NCBI GenBank assembly: GCA_025506515.1
Contig: CM046442.1
Span: 59,567,376 to 59,631,375, forward strand
Reading direction: 5' to 3'
From: Flaveria trinervia
Taxonomy: Eukaryota; Streptophyta; Magnoliopsida; Asterales; Asteraceae
Length of the DNA: 64,000 nt
The notes under the pieces were generated by a model. It made no database searches. It was given only the letters and a program-made list of their open reading frames with translations, and was not told the origin of the DNA. This document shows, piece after piece, positions 47,901 through 57,941 of this stretch. Numbering within the stretch: position 1 is the first letter of the stretch; each line of letters begins with the position of its first letter. Made by a program: the position numbers and the translations under genes.

Positions 47901-48243
47901 CATGGTGGGCAAATGATTGATCTGTTGTGCCCTTTGGATAACCAGTTGGGAAAGTGGCATCATCCAGATTGAGGGTTTGGCGAAGAGTGTCTGGAGTAAT
48001 GACCACTTTTTGACGATGGACAAACGATTGAAGAGACTCCGTGTCATTCTCCTCAGAGACAGGAGTGACGTTTGTCCAGAATTGGTTAAGAGATTCGGCA
48101 TATATGGTGGGATTTAACAGAAAAGCCGTTTTATAAGGTGACTGGACCATTAAATCAATGGCGTTGTGAAACTTGGTCCAGTATGGCGATTTTGTGAGAT
48201 GTGCGACACAGTTGTGTCGTGGTTTTAGTTGCATGGTCGCCAT
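44906..48243 (-). pseudogene. Element C accessory ORF, broken
   Basis: The likely start is ATG 48243 (MATMQLKPRHNCV), giving NPTIYAESLNQFW at residues 44-56, within a few residues of the same motif in A and B. WILYPRFIMAIIENQL is near 47650. The first segment runs to 47410 and ends in a Lys/Pro-rich tail. Later segments are 46738-46547 (Pro/Ser-rich with a short coiled coil), 46483-46010 (Lys/Glu-rich, with LYRQGYDTAQLDSEIRRL), 45936-45661 (Pro/Lys-rich) and 45667-44906, which holds Glu/Asp runs and a C-terminal part reading SELYGREGLFDGGAENL. No membrane helix visible. Function unknown. Confidence 0.7.
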
Positions 48244-48349
48244 TGATGAAGAGAGGTTACAGAGTTTTTGAACGTTAGGTTTGAGAAGAGAAGAAAGGAA
48301 AAACTCTGAAGGTGGGATAAGGTATTTAAAGGGTAGGGTTAGAAAACGA

Positions 48350-48581
48350 CTGAAGGTAGAGGAACCAGTTCCCACACTTGTTGTTTCTTGAACTGAAGAA
48401 ACTCAAGCTGCATGGCTTCAACCCATCCATTGTCCCTTAAAGCAATGTGATAGTTCTTTGGCTCTTGCTGACTAATGAAGAGAGCATAGAAGCAGAAATT
48501 TGACAGTTGACTTCTTGGTGAAACGCCAGCATTGATATCACCAATGATTTGAGACATAGGGTGTATCCTTAGGGGATTCAT
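48350..48581 (-). pseudogene. Element C reverse transcriptase stub
   Basis: Only the N-terminal edge remains: NFCFYALFISQQEPKNYHIA and LQFKKQQVWELVPLP, which match the start of RT in element B (LQFKRQKVWNLCPLP). Immediately after PLP the sequence becomes the leader of the accessory ORF. The YVDD domain and RNase H are absent. Confidence 0.82.
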
Positions 48582-48600
48582 TGAACTTCATATGCAAGGT

Positions 48601-49729
48601 TTATTCAACTATCTTTGTCCGACAGTTGAATACTCTATAAGCCTTGCAAGTGGATGAATACCCAACAAAATACCCTGCATCCACCTTAGAATCAAACTTT
48701 TGGAGTTGATCCTTTGTGTTGAGAATGTAACAAGGACAGCCAAATGCTCCAAGGAATGAAATCAAAGGGACCAAATGATGAAGAACTTCATATGGAGTCT
48801 TCATCAACCTCTGATTTACTAGAACTCTATTCTGTACATAGCAAGCTGTATTGACAGCTTCAGCCCAAAAAGTCAGTGGCAAACCAGAATCAGCCAACAT
48901 GGACCTTGCAGCTTCAATAAGGGTCCTGTTCTTTCTCTCCACTACTCCATTTTGCTTTTGGAGTCCTTGCGATGCTATACTGCCACTTGATTCCCTTTGA
49001 CAAGTAAAACTCATCAAGAGTGTGGTTTCTGAATTCAGTACCATTGTCACTCCTCACACACTTAACTGGTAGGGAATACTGCTTCTTAACGTGTAACACA
49101 AAGTTCATAATGGACTGAGCAGCCTCATCCTTTGAATGCAAGAAGAAGGTCCATACATATCTAGAGTAATCATCCATAATTACCAGACAGTATTTCTTCT
49201 TTGCCATACTCATTACCTTCACAGGACCAAAAAGATCCATGTGCAGTAGGTGTAAGCAGGCATTAGACTTGGATTCTTCTATGGTTGGGAATGAAACATT
49301 ATGTTGTTTCCCTTTTAAGCATGCAGTGCAGATTTCATCACAATTGAACTCCTTTATTGGAAGACCTCTCACTAAACTCTTGTGGATCAGCTGATTCATG
49401 TTTTTGAGATTAACATGACCTAGCCTTCTATGCCACAGTTTAGATTCTTGGAGAGAGGCCTTGGAGAACAAGCATGGATGGCCTCTTAACTCAATTTTCT
49501 TTGACAGATCCAAGACATATACTCTTCCTATCCTGTTGGCCTTCAGGAGAGTATTATCATCCAGTACTTTGTCAATCAGGCTCAGAACCTTGGAAGACAG
49601 AATCCTACAGTTCTGGCTTGTGAAAAGAGCAACATGTCCTTTGTCACACATCTGACTGACACTCAACAGATTGTATTTGCGATTCTCCACATGGTTGACA
49701 TCATCAAATCTAATATCTCCATTAGACAC
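48601..49729 (-). pseudogene. Element C GAG-pre-integrase and integrase, one frameshift
   Basis: LWHRRLGHVNLKNMNQL and the zinc-site Cys pair in CTACLKGKQHN (about 49300-49430) are followed by the catalytic core: LLHMDLFGPVKVMSMA, then CVRSDNGTEFRNH. The frame shifts near 48960 (TPKAKWSSG in one frame, QKQNGVVERKNRTLIEAA in the next) and continues with LADSGLPLTFWAEAV and FVGYSSTCKAYRVFN to 48601. Catalytic residues appear present on either side of the shift. Confidence 0.87.
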
Positions 49730-50361
49730 AAATCCCTTTCCAATGATGTAACCTTTAGCATCATTTCCAAATGAGACAAATCCCTTGTTCCCTGAGAGTA
49801 ATCATGAAGAAGAGAGCTACTCCCAGTCATGTGCATGGATCCTCCACTGTCCACATACCAGATGCTTCTTTGGCATGCTGAAGAACCCTGCACAATCATA
49901 AGAAACTCGTTAGCTTTGGAGATCCAAACCTTTTTGGTTTTGGGACTGACTTTATCAACAGATTTAACCATAGCTGGTTTCTCATGATTAACAGCTGATG
50001 AAGATGGAGATGGTGCTGAAATAGATTTGGACCTGGAATTCCTCTCCAGTGGTTTGGTCACAGTGGCTTCAAGTTGGTTAACTCTCCCCAACAGATGCTG
50101 AACTATCATAACAAGCTGTGTCTGATTTGAAGCTCGAGCTTTGAGTTCATTTGACACTCCAGAGCTTGTTTTTGATGAGTTCCTGTGACCCACCATCTCC
50201 TCCTTCTTAGATTTCACAGACTTAGTCTTATGTTTATCATGAGGAACAATATCAGCTGTCTTATGATAAACCGTATCCTTCTTAGTGGATTTGGGTAAGG
50301 CCTTGGGTTTATCAGGTTGAGATGATTGTGGTACAAACTTGGTCTCAAACTCAGTTTTCAT
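49663..50361 (-). pseudogene. Element C protease region
   Basis: SIWYVDSGGSMHMTG is encoded at about 49862-49818: the copia protease site with Gly where A and B have Cys (DSGCS). The upstream part is a Lys/Ser-rich linker. Frames shift to the integrase segment near 49700. Confidence 0.78.
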
Positions 50362-50473
50362 TTTTTTATTTCTAGTTTAATGAGCTCATCCCTTTGGAGC
50401 TTTAAACCCTTTTTGTACCAACATTCATCAGATAGATGATTGAATTTACCACAAATTTCACATGGTTTATTCT

Positions 50474-51593
50474 TCATCTTGGACATCTAACTGCTGAAGT
50501 GGAAACTACTGAAGGTGTGATCTTCAGTACTTTCCTCCTATCAGTACTAGGTACTAAAGGATTTGTAACAGCTGAAGACTGGTAATTCAACTGTTTTCCA
50601 TCCGTCCTAATAGACTGTTTGATGGATTCCTCAGTAGTTGTTAGTACTTGTATTTCAACTAATTTGAAATGCTTTTCAGATGTTGGGTTTCTTTCAGTAC
50701 TTGGGGTACATTGAGGAACAACATCTGAAGTACTCAGCTTCATATGAGTCTCAGTAGTTAGACCTCAGTCAATTTATTTGTTGAGATCTTAACACTGGTT
50801 TCATTCTCTGATCTTAGATTATCATTGGAGAATGACTCACATGATAATGTGGTTTGGAGATTGCTTTCACTTTCAGACTTAACTATGGAGTTAGGAGCAA
50901 AGTTTGTTGGTGGAGTAGTATGGTTGTAACCAATGCCAAACTTCACATTTGAAGCAGTTTGCTTGCTAAGAAGCATTTCAAATCCCTTGCATGATGAGAC
51001 CCAGCGTTCACACTCAACTTGGGTCACTGCAAGTTTTTCTTTGAGACTCCTGTGGTCTTCTAGAATAACCTCTAGCTTGGCCTTTTCATCATTTAATTGG
51101 CATTTAAGCTTATAAATCTCACCACTTTTACTATTAAGAGCAGACTCATACTCAGCTTTTCTTTTGAAAATGGTTTTCTCAAACTCAAGTTTTTGATTTA
51201 TTAATGCTACATTTGCCTCTCTAATAGAGACAAAGGCAGCTATGCATGATTCAGAACATAACTTGGCTTTAGCCTCTAAAGATACCTGAGTTACCTGCGA
51301 AGATGATGCATTTGAACAGGAACCCTCAGTAGACTCCAGGGCCATGAGAGCAAGATTTCCAAAAGGGTGTTCACCACCATGTTGACTAGCACCAGCATAG
51401 TATTGCTCAGTGTGACTAGACAAGTTATCAGGTAAGCTACTCCAGTCAACGACTCCAGGTGTGAAGAAGCTGTGATGAGGTTGTGATGAGATGGAGATGG
51501 TTGAGGTTCTGGTAGTGCATGAGATTGTGGTACTATAAGAGCTTGAACTTGATTTGACTGTGGCATATAATAGCAGGGATAAGGATATGTCAT
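50474..51593 (-). pseudogene. Element C gag C-terminal coiled coil and linker
   Basis: The segment 51423-50758 reads LALMALESTEGSCSNAS, then a coiled coil (KLEFEKTIFKRKAEYESAL, LKCQLNDEKAKLEVILED) and FGIGYNHTTPPT, matching the GIGYN-Pro motif at the same place in A. The segment 50743-50474 is rich in Ser/Thr. At the DNA level it carries many CTACTGAAG/TACTGAAG words like those of the C LTR. Confidence 0.72.
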
Positions 51594-51659
51594 TTGACCC
51601 TGAGGAACAAAATATGCAGGAGATTGAGGGTGTGATGAATGACTAGAACCAGCAGAATG

Positions 51660-52802
51660 TTACCCTTTGGATTGTGAATTGTTATTTGGAAAAGTCAAAA
51701 AGGGTGCAGAAGTGTTAGATCCAGTTGATCTACACTCTCTTGCAAAGTGTCCAAGCCTGTGGCATTTGTGACACTTGAACTTGCTCTTGTCAAAACCAAC
51801 TTTGGTTTTGTCAGAGAGTCCAGGAAATTTCCTGCCAGTTCTCTTGTAGAATTTCTGAGATCTGATATTGATCAAGGCCATTTGGCTCAAAATATCCATC
51901 TCTTCTAAATCATCATCAGCAATGCCCTTCAAATCATCCATGATAAAGCATAGATTGTCACTATTATTACCAGAATGACAATCAACACTCACAAAGGCAT
52001 GATTAGAATTGTTTGAGGTGAAATCAATATGCTCGTCATAGTGGCATTCTGATCCTGCATACTCTGACTCATGACTTACCAAGGCAGTGTTTCCCGGAAC
52101 AAAATCATCAGGGAGCTTTCCAGATGATGACAGTTTCCGTTTCTGTTCTATCTCTCTCTCAAATGTGAGCAATTTCCCATGGAGTTGGGTGAGAGATAGT
52201 TTGTCCAAATTTGCACTGGAGCGTAGGACAATAGTATATGTGTCCCATCTCTCAGGTAGTGATCTGAGAAATCTGTTATTCATCTGGCTATTTGTGTACT
52301 CATGTTTGACCATTTTTAATTCAGAGATGAAACAAGAGAACCACTCAAACTGTTGAGTCAGTGTCTCACCGTTCCTATGAGAGAATGTCTCATATTGTTG
52401 GGCAAGGATTTCTCTATTATTTGCCAAGACCTCATCTGTTCCTCCAAATTGTTCTTTCAAGGCATTCCAGAGGTCATGGGCAGTTTCATAATGCATTAGC
52501 CCAGAATAGATTTCATTGGGCAGTGCCATGGCCAGAATTCCATGGGCTTTTGCATCAATCTCAAACAATTTCTTATCCTCATCTGAGTATTGCTCCCTCC
52601 TCTTCGGAACCATTTGATTGGTTTCTGGGTTATTCACCATAGGCTTGTGTGGACCATGTACCACTGATGTCCAACAACCTGAGCTGTTAACAGACAGGTG
52701 ATGGAGCATTCGTCGTTGCCATATGTTATACTCACTCCTAACCAGCATTGGAGGCTTGGTTGAGGAACCAGTATTGTGAGGATTATTGGAAGGAGTAGTC
52801 AT
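51660..52802 (-). pseudogene. Element C gag
   Basis: An uninterrupted 380-codon frame from ATG 52802 (MTTPSNNPHNTGSS). PPMLVRSEYNIWQRRML is the N-terminal motif of copia gag proteins. HDLWNALKEQFGGTDEV and LAQQYETFSHRNGETL form the capsid-like core. DDDLEEMDILSQMALINIRS and KFYKRTGRKFPG precede the CCHC knuckle CHKCHRLGHFAREC near 51740-51780. It is the best-preserved gag in the window, yet it has no promoter LTR upstream. Confidence 0.87.
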
Positions 52803-52985
52803 TTTAGGTCCAAATACAATTTAATTCAAGCTTTTAAAAGATTTTACACAGACCACAACAGACTCAATGAAAACTAAGAATAAATCTCATGATGAATGAC
52901 CAAAAATACAGAAAATTCAATATCTATAACCATTTCTTGCTAAAATGCTAATTCAATCAAACTTGGATCTTGGATAACAGTTTCA
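52803..52985 (-). other. Remaining 5' leader of element C
   Basis: AT-rich sequence between the gag start and the junction with chromovirus LTR. No primer binding site is present, so the element was cut between its 5' LTR and this leader. Confidence 0.6.
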
Positions 52986-53000
52986 ATGGCTTTACGTGTT

Positions 53001-54910
53001 ATGGCTTTACGTGTTATGTTAATGAATGAACCGAAAGTATTATGTAACGTAAAGTGAAAGATAATGAAAGAGGAACATGATGAATGAATGCATGCATTAA
53101 CGAATGAATGAACGTAAAAAGTCTTGCAAGCAAATGTTGTTGGGTTTTGTTGAACATTACCAAAGTCATATTAACCATTTTGTTATGAAAAACGCAGCGG
53201 AGATAAGGTCAAAACCGTGAGTATATGTAACATATATATACTTGTTAAAACAAAACCCAAGACAAGGATCTATTTATATGGAAGAACATACTATCTAAAG
53301 CAAAAAAACAACCACATAAACTACCTTTAGAATCGTGGATTGAAGGGCAAGAAGATGATGTTTGAAAGCCAAGACTACAAAGTAGGAGCCCTCAAGAGAT
53401 GATACCCACAAAACTTTCTAACACCTTGCTTGTTAGGATGCTCCACAAAGGATTGCTTCTTGTTTGTTCCTCAACAAAACGAAATCACAAAGCTGTTTTT
53501 CAGCTCTTCAAAACCCGAAAATAATGCTGGAGTTTTTGAGGTTTTTTGATCTCTTTTAGAGAGAAGTGTTCTACAAAAGATGGAGTGTAAGTGAGGAGAA
53601 AAAGCATGCAAATGACAAAGACCAAGCCAAAGCCTTAATGGTCCCCATAGAGCGGCCGAATCTCCCCTCAAAAGAGTTTTCCCCCCAAAAACATTTATAA
53701 AAAAAGTTACACTTTAACCCTTTGTTTTATAAAATTAAAACCCTTTTAATTTTATAACACTAGAACACTTTCATTTGTCATTGTTTAACTAACTTAATTT
53801 AATGAAACAAATGAATTCTCATGAACAAATCATCTTCATAATGTTGTTCATTTACAAAAGCAATATTTTAGAGAACCCGTTTTTCTAAATTGGTGCTAAT
53901 ATTTATTTGTATGATCTCATCAACGAACAAATATTTATTGGTGTTTGTTTGGCTTATTATTGGGTATGATCCGACTTGGATCATAACTTACTAACCACAT
54001 CAATCTTATATGTGTCTTGGGCATATAAGATCCAACATTTGTCGCAAAAGATCTCTAGGGGGTATGTATGGAGGTTCACACCTAATGAAGGGTGTTAGCT
54101 CAACTGTGTGCGGGTTAGCTACCCCAGAAGGATGCACACTGGGGGTCCAATCCTTGTGATTGACCACACGTATGGGATCCTTGCCGCTTGCCTCAAGTAC
54201 TGGAGTCAGCTTCGTGCACAATGTTCGGGGTCTATAAAAGACCTCAGGCCCAGTAACCAGCTTCGTGCACAATGTTCGGGGTATAGCCTATGGCATTGAT
54301 CCAAAATAAAACGAAAAGATGAATGGTGAATGTACTTGCCTCAGGTACTAGAGTCCGCTTCGTGCACAATGTTCGGGGTCTATGATAGACCTCAAGCCCA
54401 GTAACCAGCTTCGTGCACAATGTCGGGGTATGGTACATGTCACCAGATGTAATGAATGAATGATGACTAATGAACTTAATGGAAGATAATAATGATATTA
54501 TCTGTATGTACGTATGATGTATGATCACGAACGAATGAAACGTATAGTATGGGCTTTGAAAAGAAATAAATAACGGTTTTATGTATGTTTTATTATAAAA
54601 CTAGAACTCACTCAGCAACACTGACTTTTATACGTTTTCAGTTGGCAGGTAAACGTTGTTGGGGATGGCACGTGGCGGCTGCTCAGCTCTTTTGGATGGC
54701 ATCTATCTAATTAATGCTTTTGTGATGTAATACAACGATATAATTTTGTAACTGACGAATGATGCATTGTTTTGCAAAAGTTTTTAAGATGAAATGAAAT
54801 GCCACTTGTTTTATGTTTTCTGCTGCAATGTTTTGATGAATAAATGTAAAGTATATGTTTTACGTGTGATGAATCACCAGCTGTAAGCGTCCCGAGAACG
54901 GGGCCTTACA
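53001..54910 (+). mobile_element. G2 left LTR, 5'-truncated and interrupted
   Basis: Positions 53001-53137 match 60752-60888 in register and 54064-54910 match 60888-61730. The first 1307 bp present in the right LTR are missing here. A 15-bp unit ATGGCTTTACGTGTT is doubled at the truncation edge (52986-53000 and 53001-53015). It ends GGGGCCTTACA at 54910. Confidence 0.88.
53138..54037 (-). mobile_element. S: copia-type LTR inserted in the G2 left LTR
   Basis: A 900-bp segment with TGTTGG at the left and CCAACA at the right, no coding domains. A TATAAATAG on the minus strand (about 53268-53277) suggests minus orientation. The host LTR breaks after AATGT (53133-53137) and resumes at ATGTATGGAGG (54064), so the target duplication is ATGT or five bases with one mismatch. 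About 26 extra bases (54038-54063, TTTGTCGCAAAAGATCTCTA and a G-run) lie between CCAACA and the duplication. This is not expected for a clean solo LTR. Confidence 0.65.
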
Positions 54911-54913
54911 AGT

Positions 54914-54925
54914 TGGTATCAGAGC
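54914..54925 (+). other. Primer binding site of G2
   Basis: TGGTATCAGAGC three bases after the left LTR, complementary to initiator tRNA-Met. Confidence 0.92.
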
Positions 54926-55262
54926 AAAAGTTTAAGTGAAATGGGTAAATTTTCAAAATAAACCTTAACTTAAACTGAAAATGGGATGGAATGGGAATGG
55001 GATGCCAATCTGAGTAGCTGCATGCCATCAGGTACTTTCGTAATGTTAATCGGTTTATGTGCGCATGGTATGTGGTTATGTGTTGTATGTAGATTTATAT
55101 ACTAATGTAGTCAGGACAGGTAATGCTCGGGGTATGAAGAGTAAAGTAAGTGGCTAATCACAACTGGCCACTGTAATTAGGGACTTACTATACTTGACAT
55201 AAACTGAGCTGTTCCCTCGAGTGACCGTGCTAGTGTTTGAATCTTTCAGTGTGAGTTTGAGG

Positions 55263-56083
55263 ATGGTCAGTGGTAGATCTTCAAAAGTTTCATCAGGTGA
55301 AGATTGTGGTGGACGTGGTGCTGGACCGCGTGTCACAAGAAGTATGGCTAGGGCTGCTAAAGTAGCACTCAAAGAGCCTGAGATCCATCACCCGGAAGCC
55401 GGTGAAGATAGTGCTAGTCTAAGGACCATGTTGACAGAGGCCGTTGTCGAGGGAGTTCAACGGGCCATGCAGACGATTCGTCCGGGTATAATAACTGAGG
55501 TAATTAAGGCGGTAAAGGAGACGACCGCGTTGGAAATGAACAAGGAGGGTAGCAATGACAAGAACTGCAACGGAAAGCGGGTCGAACGTGGGGGTTACAC
55601 CCCATATAAAAAGGTTGCCAGGACGCATACCGGTGAGTAGCTTCATCCCGTGCGGGGATGAGGAAGTGTGGCAGATATGGAAGGTAGCATACCGGTGAGT
55701 GCAGGATTGGGATGAATGTATGCTTCAGGTGTGGTAAGCCTGGCCACATCGCTAGAGACTGTAAGAAGCCATGGGACGAGAGTTTTGGCACAATGAGGAC
55801 GACTGGAATTACGGGGTCGAACAGATGTGATAAGTGTGGACGCAGGCACCCCGGGAAATGTAGATTAGGGAGCAATGTCTGTTTCCAATGTGGAAGGACC
55901 GGACACGTAGCGAAGAACTGCGATATGAGGTGGTGCTTTTCTTGTGGTGAGGAAGGTCACGTGAGGAGGGACTGTAAGAAGCTAAGGGCGGAGAGCTCTG
56001 GGGCGAAGAAGAAGCTGGAGGAAGGATGGCAGAGAGCAGGTGCCAGAGCTTACACCGTGACCCGGGGAGGAGGCCAGAGCTGA
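55263..56083 (+). pseudogene. G2 gag lacking its core, with zinc knuckles
   Basis: Starts MVSGRSSKVSSGEDCGGRG at 55263, with an acidic/basic N-terminal part to TIRPGIITEVIKAVKE, and stops at 55640. A frame change leads to 55712-56083, which holds CFRCGKPGHIARDC, a shorter CDKCGRRHPGKC, CFQCGRTGHVAKNC and CFSCGEEGHVRRDC. The usual retrotransposon gag core, about 100 or more residues between these two parts, is missing. Particle assembly from this copy would not be expected. Confidence 0.8.
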
Positions 56084-56655
56084 TCCTGATGTCGTGTCAG
56101 GTATGTTTCTAGCAAACCAACTTATGCATCTGTATTGGTTGATTCTGGTGCTGGCAGGAGTTTTATTTCCACTACTTTCTGTGCTAATTTGCTTGTTAGT
56201 AGTAGAAAGGTCGGTGCACCATTCGATGTAGAAACTGCTATCGATAAGTCCACTAGTATTACTGAGGGATAGAGGACTGTGCCATAGAACTAGAAGGTCA
56301 TAGGTTTGCTGCTAAGTTACACGTGATACCCCTAAGAGGATTTGATGTAGTACTAGGGATGGACTGGTTAGCAACCTATGAGGCAAATATCGTGTGTCGT
56401 AAGAAGATGATCCGATTGACAACGCCTGACAGAAATGAGGTGACGGTTTATGGTGATCGCGTCACGACAATCCCGAGGGTGATTTCGATGGCGGTGGCAG
56501 GAAAGTTCATAAGATGCGGATGTAGTGCCTACTTGGCATACATAAAAGATATGGATGTGTCAGTACCACAATTATCCGTAGTAGCAGTGGTGCGCGACTT
56601 TCCGGATGTATTCCCGGAAGACTTACCCGGTGTGCCACTAGATCATGGGGGTTGA
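56084..56655 (+). pseudogene. G2 aspartic protease, broken
   Basis: The active site VLVDSGAGRSF is encoded at about 56132-56164 in one frame. Stops follow near 56270-56290. FDVVLGMDWLATYEANIVC appears from 56341 and FPDVFPEDLPGVP near 56600, ending at 56655. Confidence 0.8.
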
Positions 56656-57491
56656 GTTCCAAATTGACTTGATACCTGGTGCTCAACCGTTGCCAAGGCA
56701 CCGTACCGGTTGACTCCAACTGAGATGAAAGAGTTAATGGAGCAGTTGCAAGAACTGTTGGACAAGGGGTTCATTAGACCGAGTATCTCTCCATGGGGTG
56801 CTCCGGTATTATTTGTGAAGAAGAAAGACGGTAGTATGAGGATGTGTATTGACTACCGAGAGTTGAACAAGTTGACGGTGAAGAACCGATACCCCCTACC
56901 TAGAATAGACGACCTGTTTGATCAGCTTCATGGTGCCAGTTGGTTTTCGAGGATAGATCTTCAATCTGGTTACCATCAACTAAAAGAGAAGGAGCTGGAC
57001 ATTCCTAAAACAGCTTTTCGCACGCGCTACGGTCATTATGAGTTCCTCGTTATGTCGTTTGGATTGACCAATGCGCCAGCTGCTTTTATGGATCTAATGA
57101 ACGTGTGTGTAGGCCTATGTTGGATAAATTGGTGATTGTGTTCATTGATGATATCCCGATTTATTCGAAAAGTGAGATTGAGCATGCCGGGCACATTCGA
57201 GACGTTCTGGAGACGTTAAGAAGGGAGAAGTTGTATGCAAAATTCTCCAAGTGCGTGTTTTGGTTGCATGAAGTTCAGTTCTTGGGTCATGTTGTGAATC
57301 CCGATGGGATTATGGTGGACCCGGCTAAGGTAGAGGCAGTGATGCAATGGAAGTCTCCGAAGACGCTATCTGAGATTCGTAGTTTCTTGGGTTTGGTGGG
57401 CTACTATAGAAGATTTATCCAAGACTTCTCTAAGATTGCTTCTCCACTGACTAAGTTGACCCAGAAGGATGTAAAGTTTGTATGGGGTTAG
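56656..57491 (+). pseudogene. G2 reverse transcriptase, broken
   Basis: The frame 56710-57135 shows TPTEMKELMEQL, FIRPSISPWGAPVLFVKKKD, MCIDYRELNKLTVKNRYPL, SWFSRIDLQSGYHQL and MSFGLTNAPAAF. A frameshift near 57105-57130 leads into the next frame, where the active-site box reads FIDD at 57141-57152. The thumb region follows: FLGHVVNPDGIMVDPAK and SFLGLVGYYRRFIQDFS. Another shift lies upstream near 56690. A TAG closes the frame at 57489. Confidence 0.88.
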
Positions 57492-57941
57492 GCTCAGGAG
57501 AAGGCATTTGAAGAATTAAAGTCGAGGTTGACTCAAGCTCCTGTCTTGACGTTACCCGATGGAAGCGAAGATTTAGTGGTGTATTCAAACGCTTCTTACT
57601 CGGGCTTGGGGTGTTTGTTAATGCAAAGAGGAAAAGTTATAGCCTACGCATCCTGACAGCTGAAGGTTCATGAGGTCAACTACCCTACTCATGACTCGGA
57701 ACTAGCGGCCGTGGTCTTTGCACTAAAGATTTGGAGGCACTATCTGTACGGAACGAAGTGCACCATCTTCATCGACCATAAGAGCTTAAAGTACTTCTTG
57801 GAGCAGAAGGACCTGAATATGAGGCAGAGATGATGGTTGGAGCTCATAAAGGATTATGATTGTGAGATCCATAACCATCCGGGCAAAGCTAACGTGGTGG
57901 CTGATGCTCTTAGCTGGAAGGAGAGGCCCGAGCCAATTTAG
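57492..57941 (+). pseudogene. G2 RNase H, with in-frame stops
   Basis: Same frame as the RT C-terminus. AQEKAFEELKSRLTQAPVL and LPDGSEDLVVYSNASYSGLG lead to YPTHDSELAAVVFALKIWRHY and NHPGKANVVADAL. The first catalytic Asp position reads Asn (YSNAS). In-frame stops at 57654 and 57831 interrupt the domain, and another at 57939 ends it. Confidence 0.82.

Larger units (their letters stand above)
43990..52985 (-). mobile_element. Element C: truncated Sirevirus-like Ty1-copia element
   Basis: Minus-strand element with, in its own order, leader (52985-52803), gag, linker, protease, integrase, an RT stub, accessory ORF, polypurine tract and 3' LTR (44688-43990). There is no 5' LTR and no TGGTATCAGAGC before gag; the sequence switches to chromovirus LTR at about 52986. 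RT after its first part and all of RNase H are gone at about 48360. It resembles A and B in layout and in gag, integrase and accessory-ORF motifs, but is a separate family by LTR sequence. Confidence 0.87.

Noticed and set aside
55419..55875. Minus-strand ORFs opposite the G2 gag
   Set aside because: They shadow the plus-strand zinc-knuckle region, which has clear family motifs.
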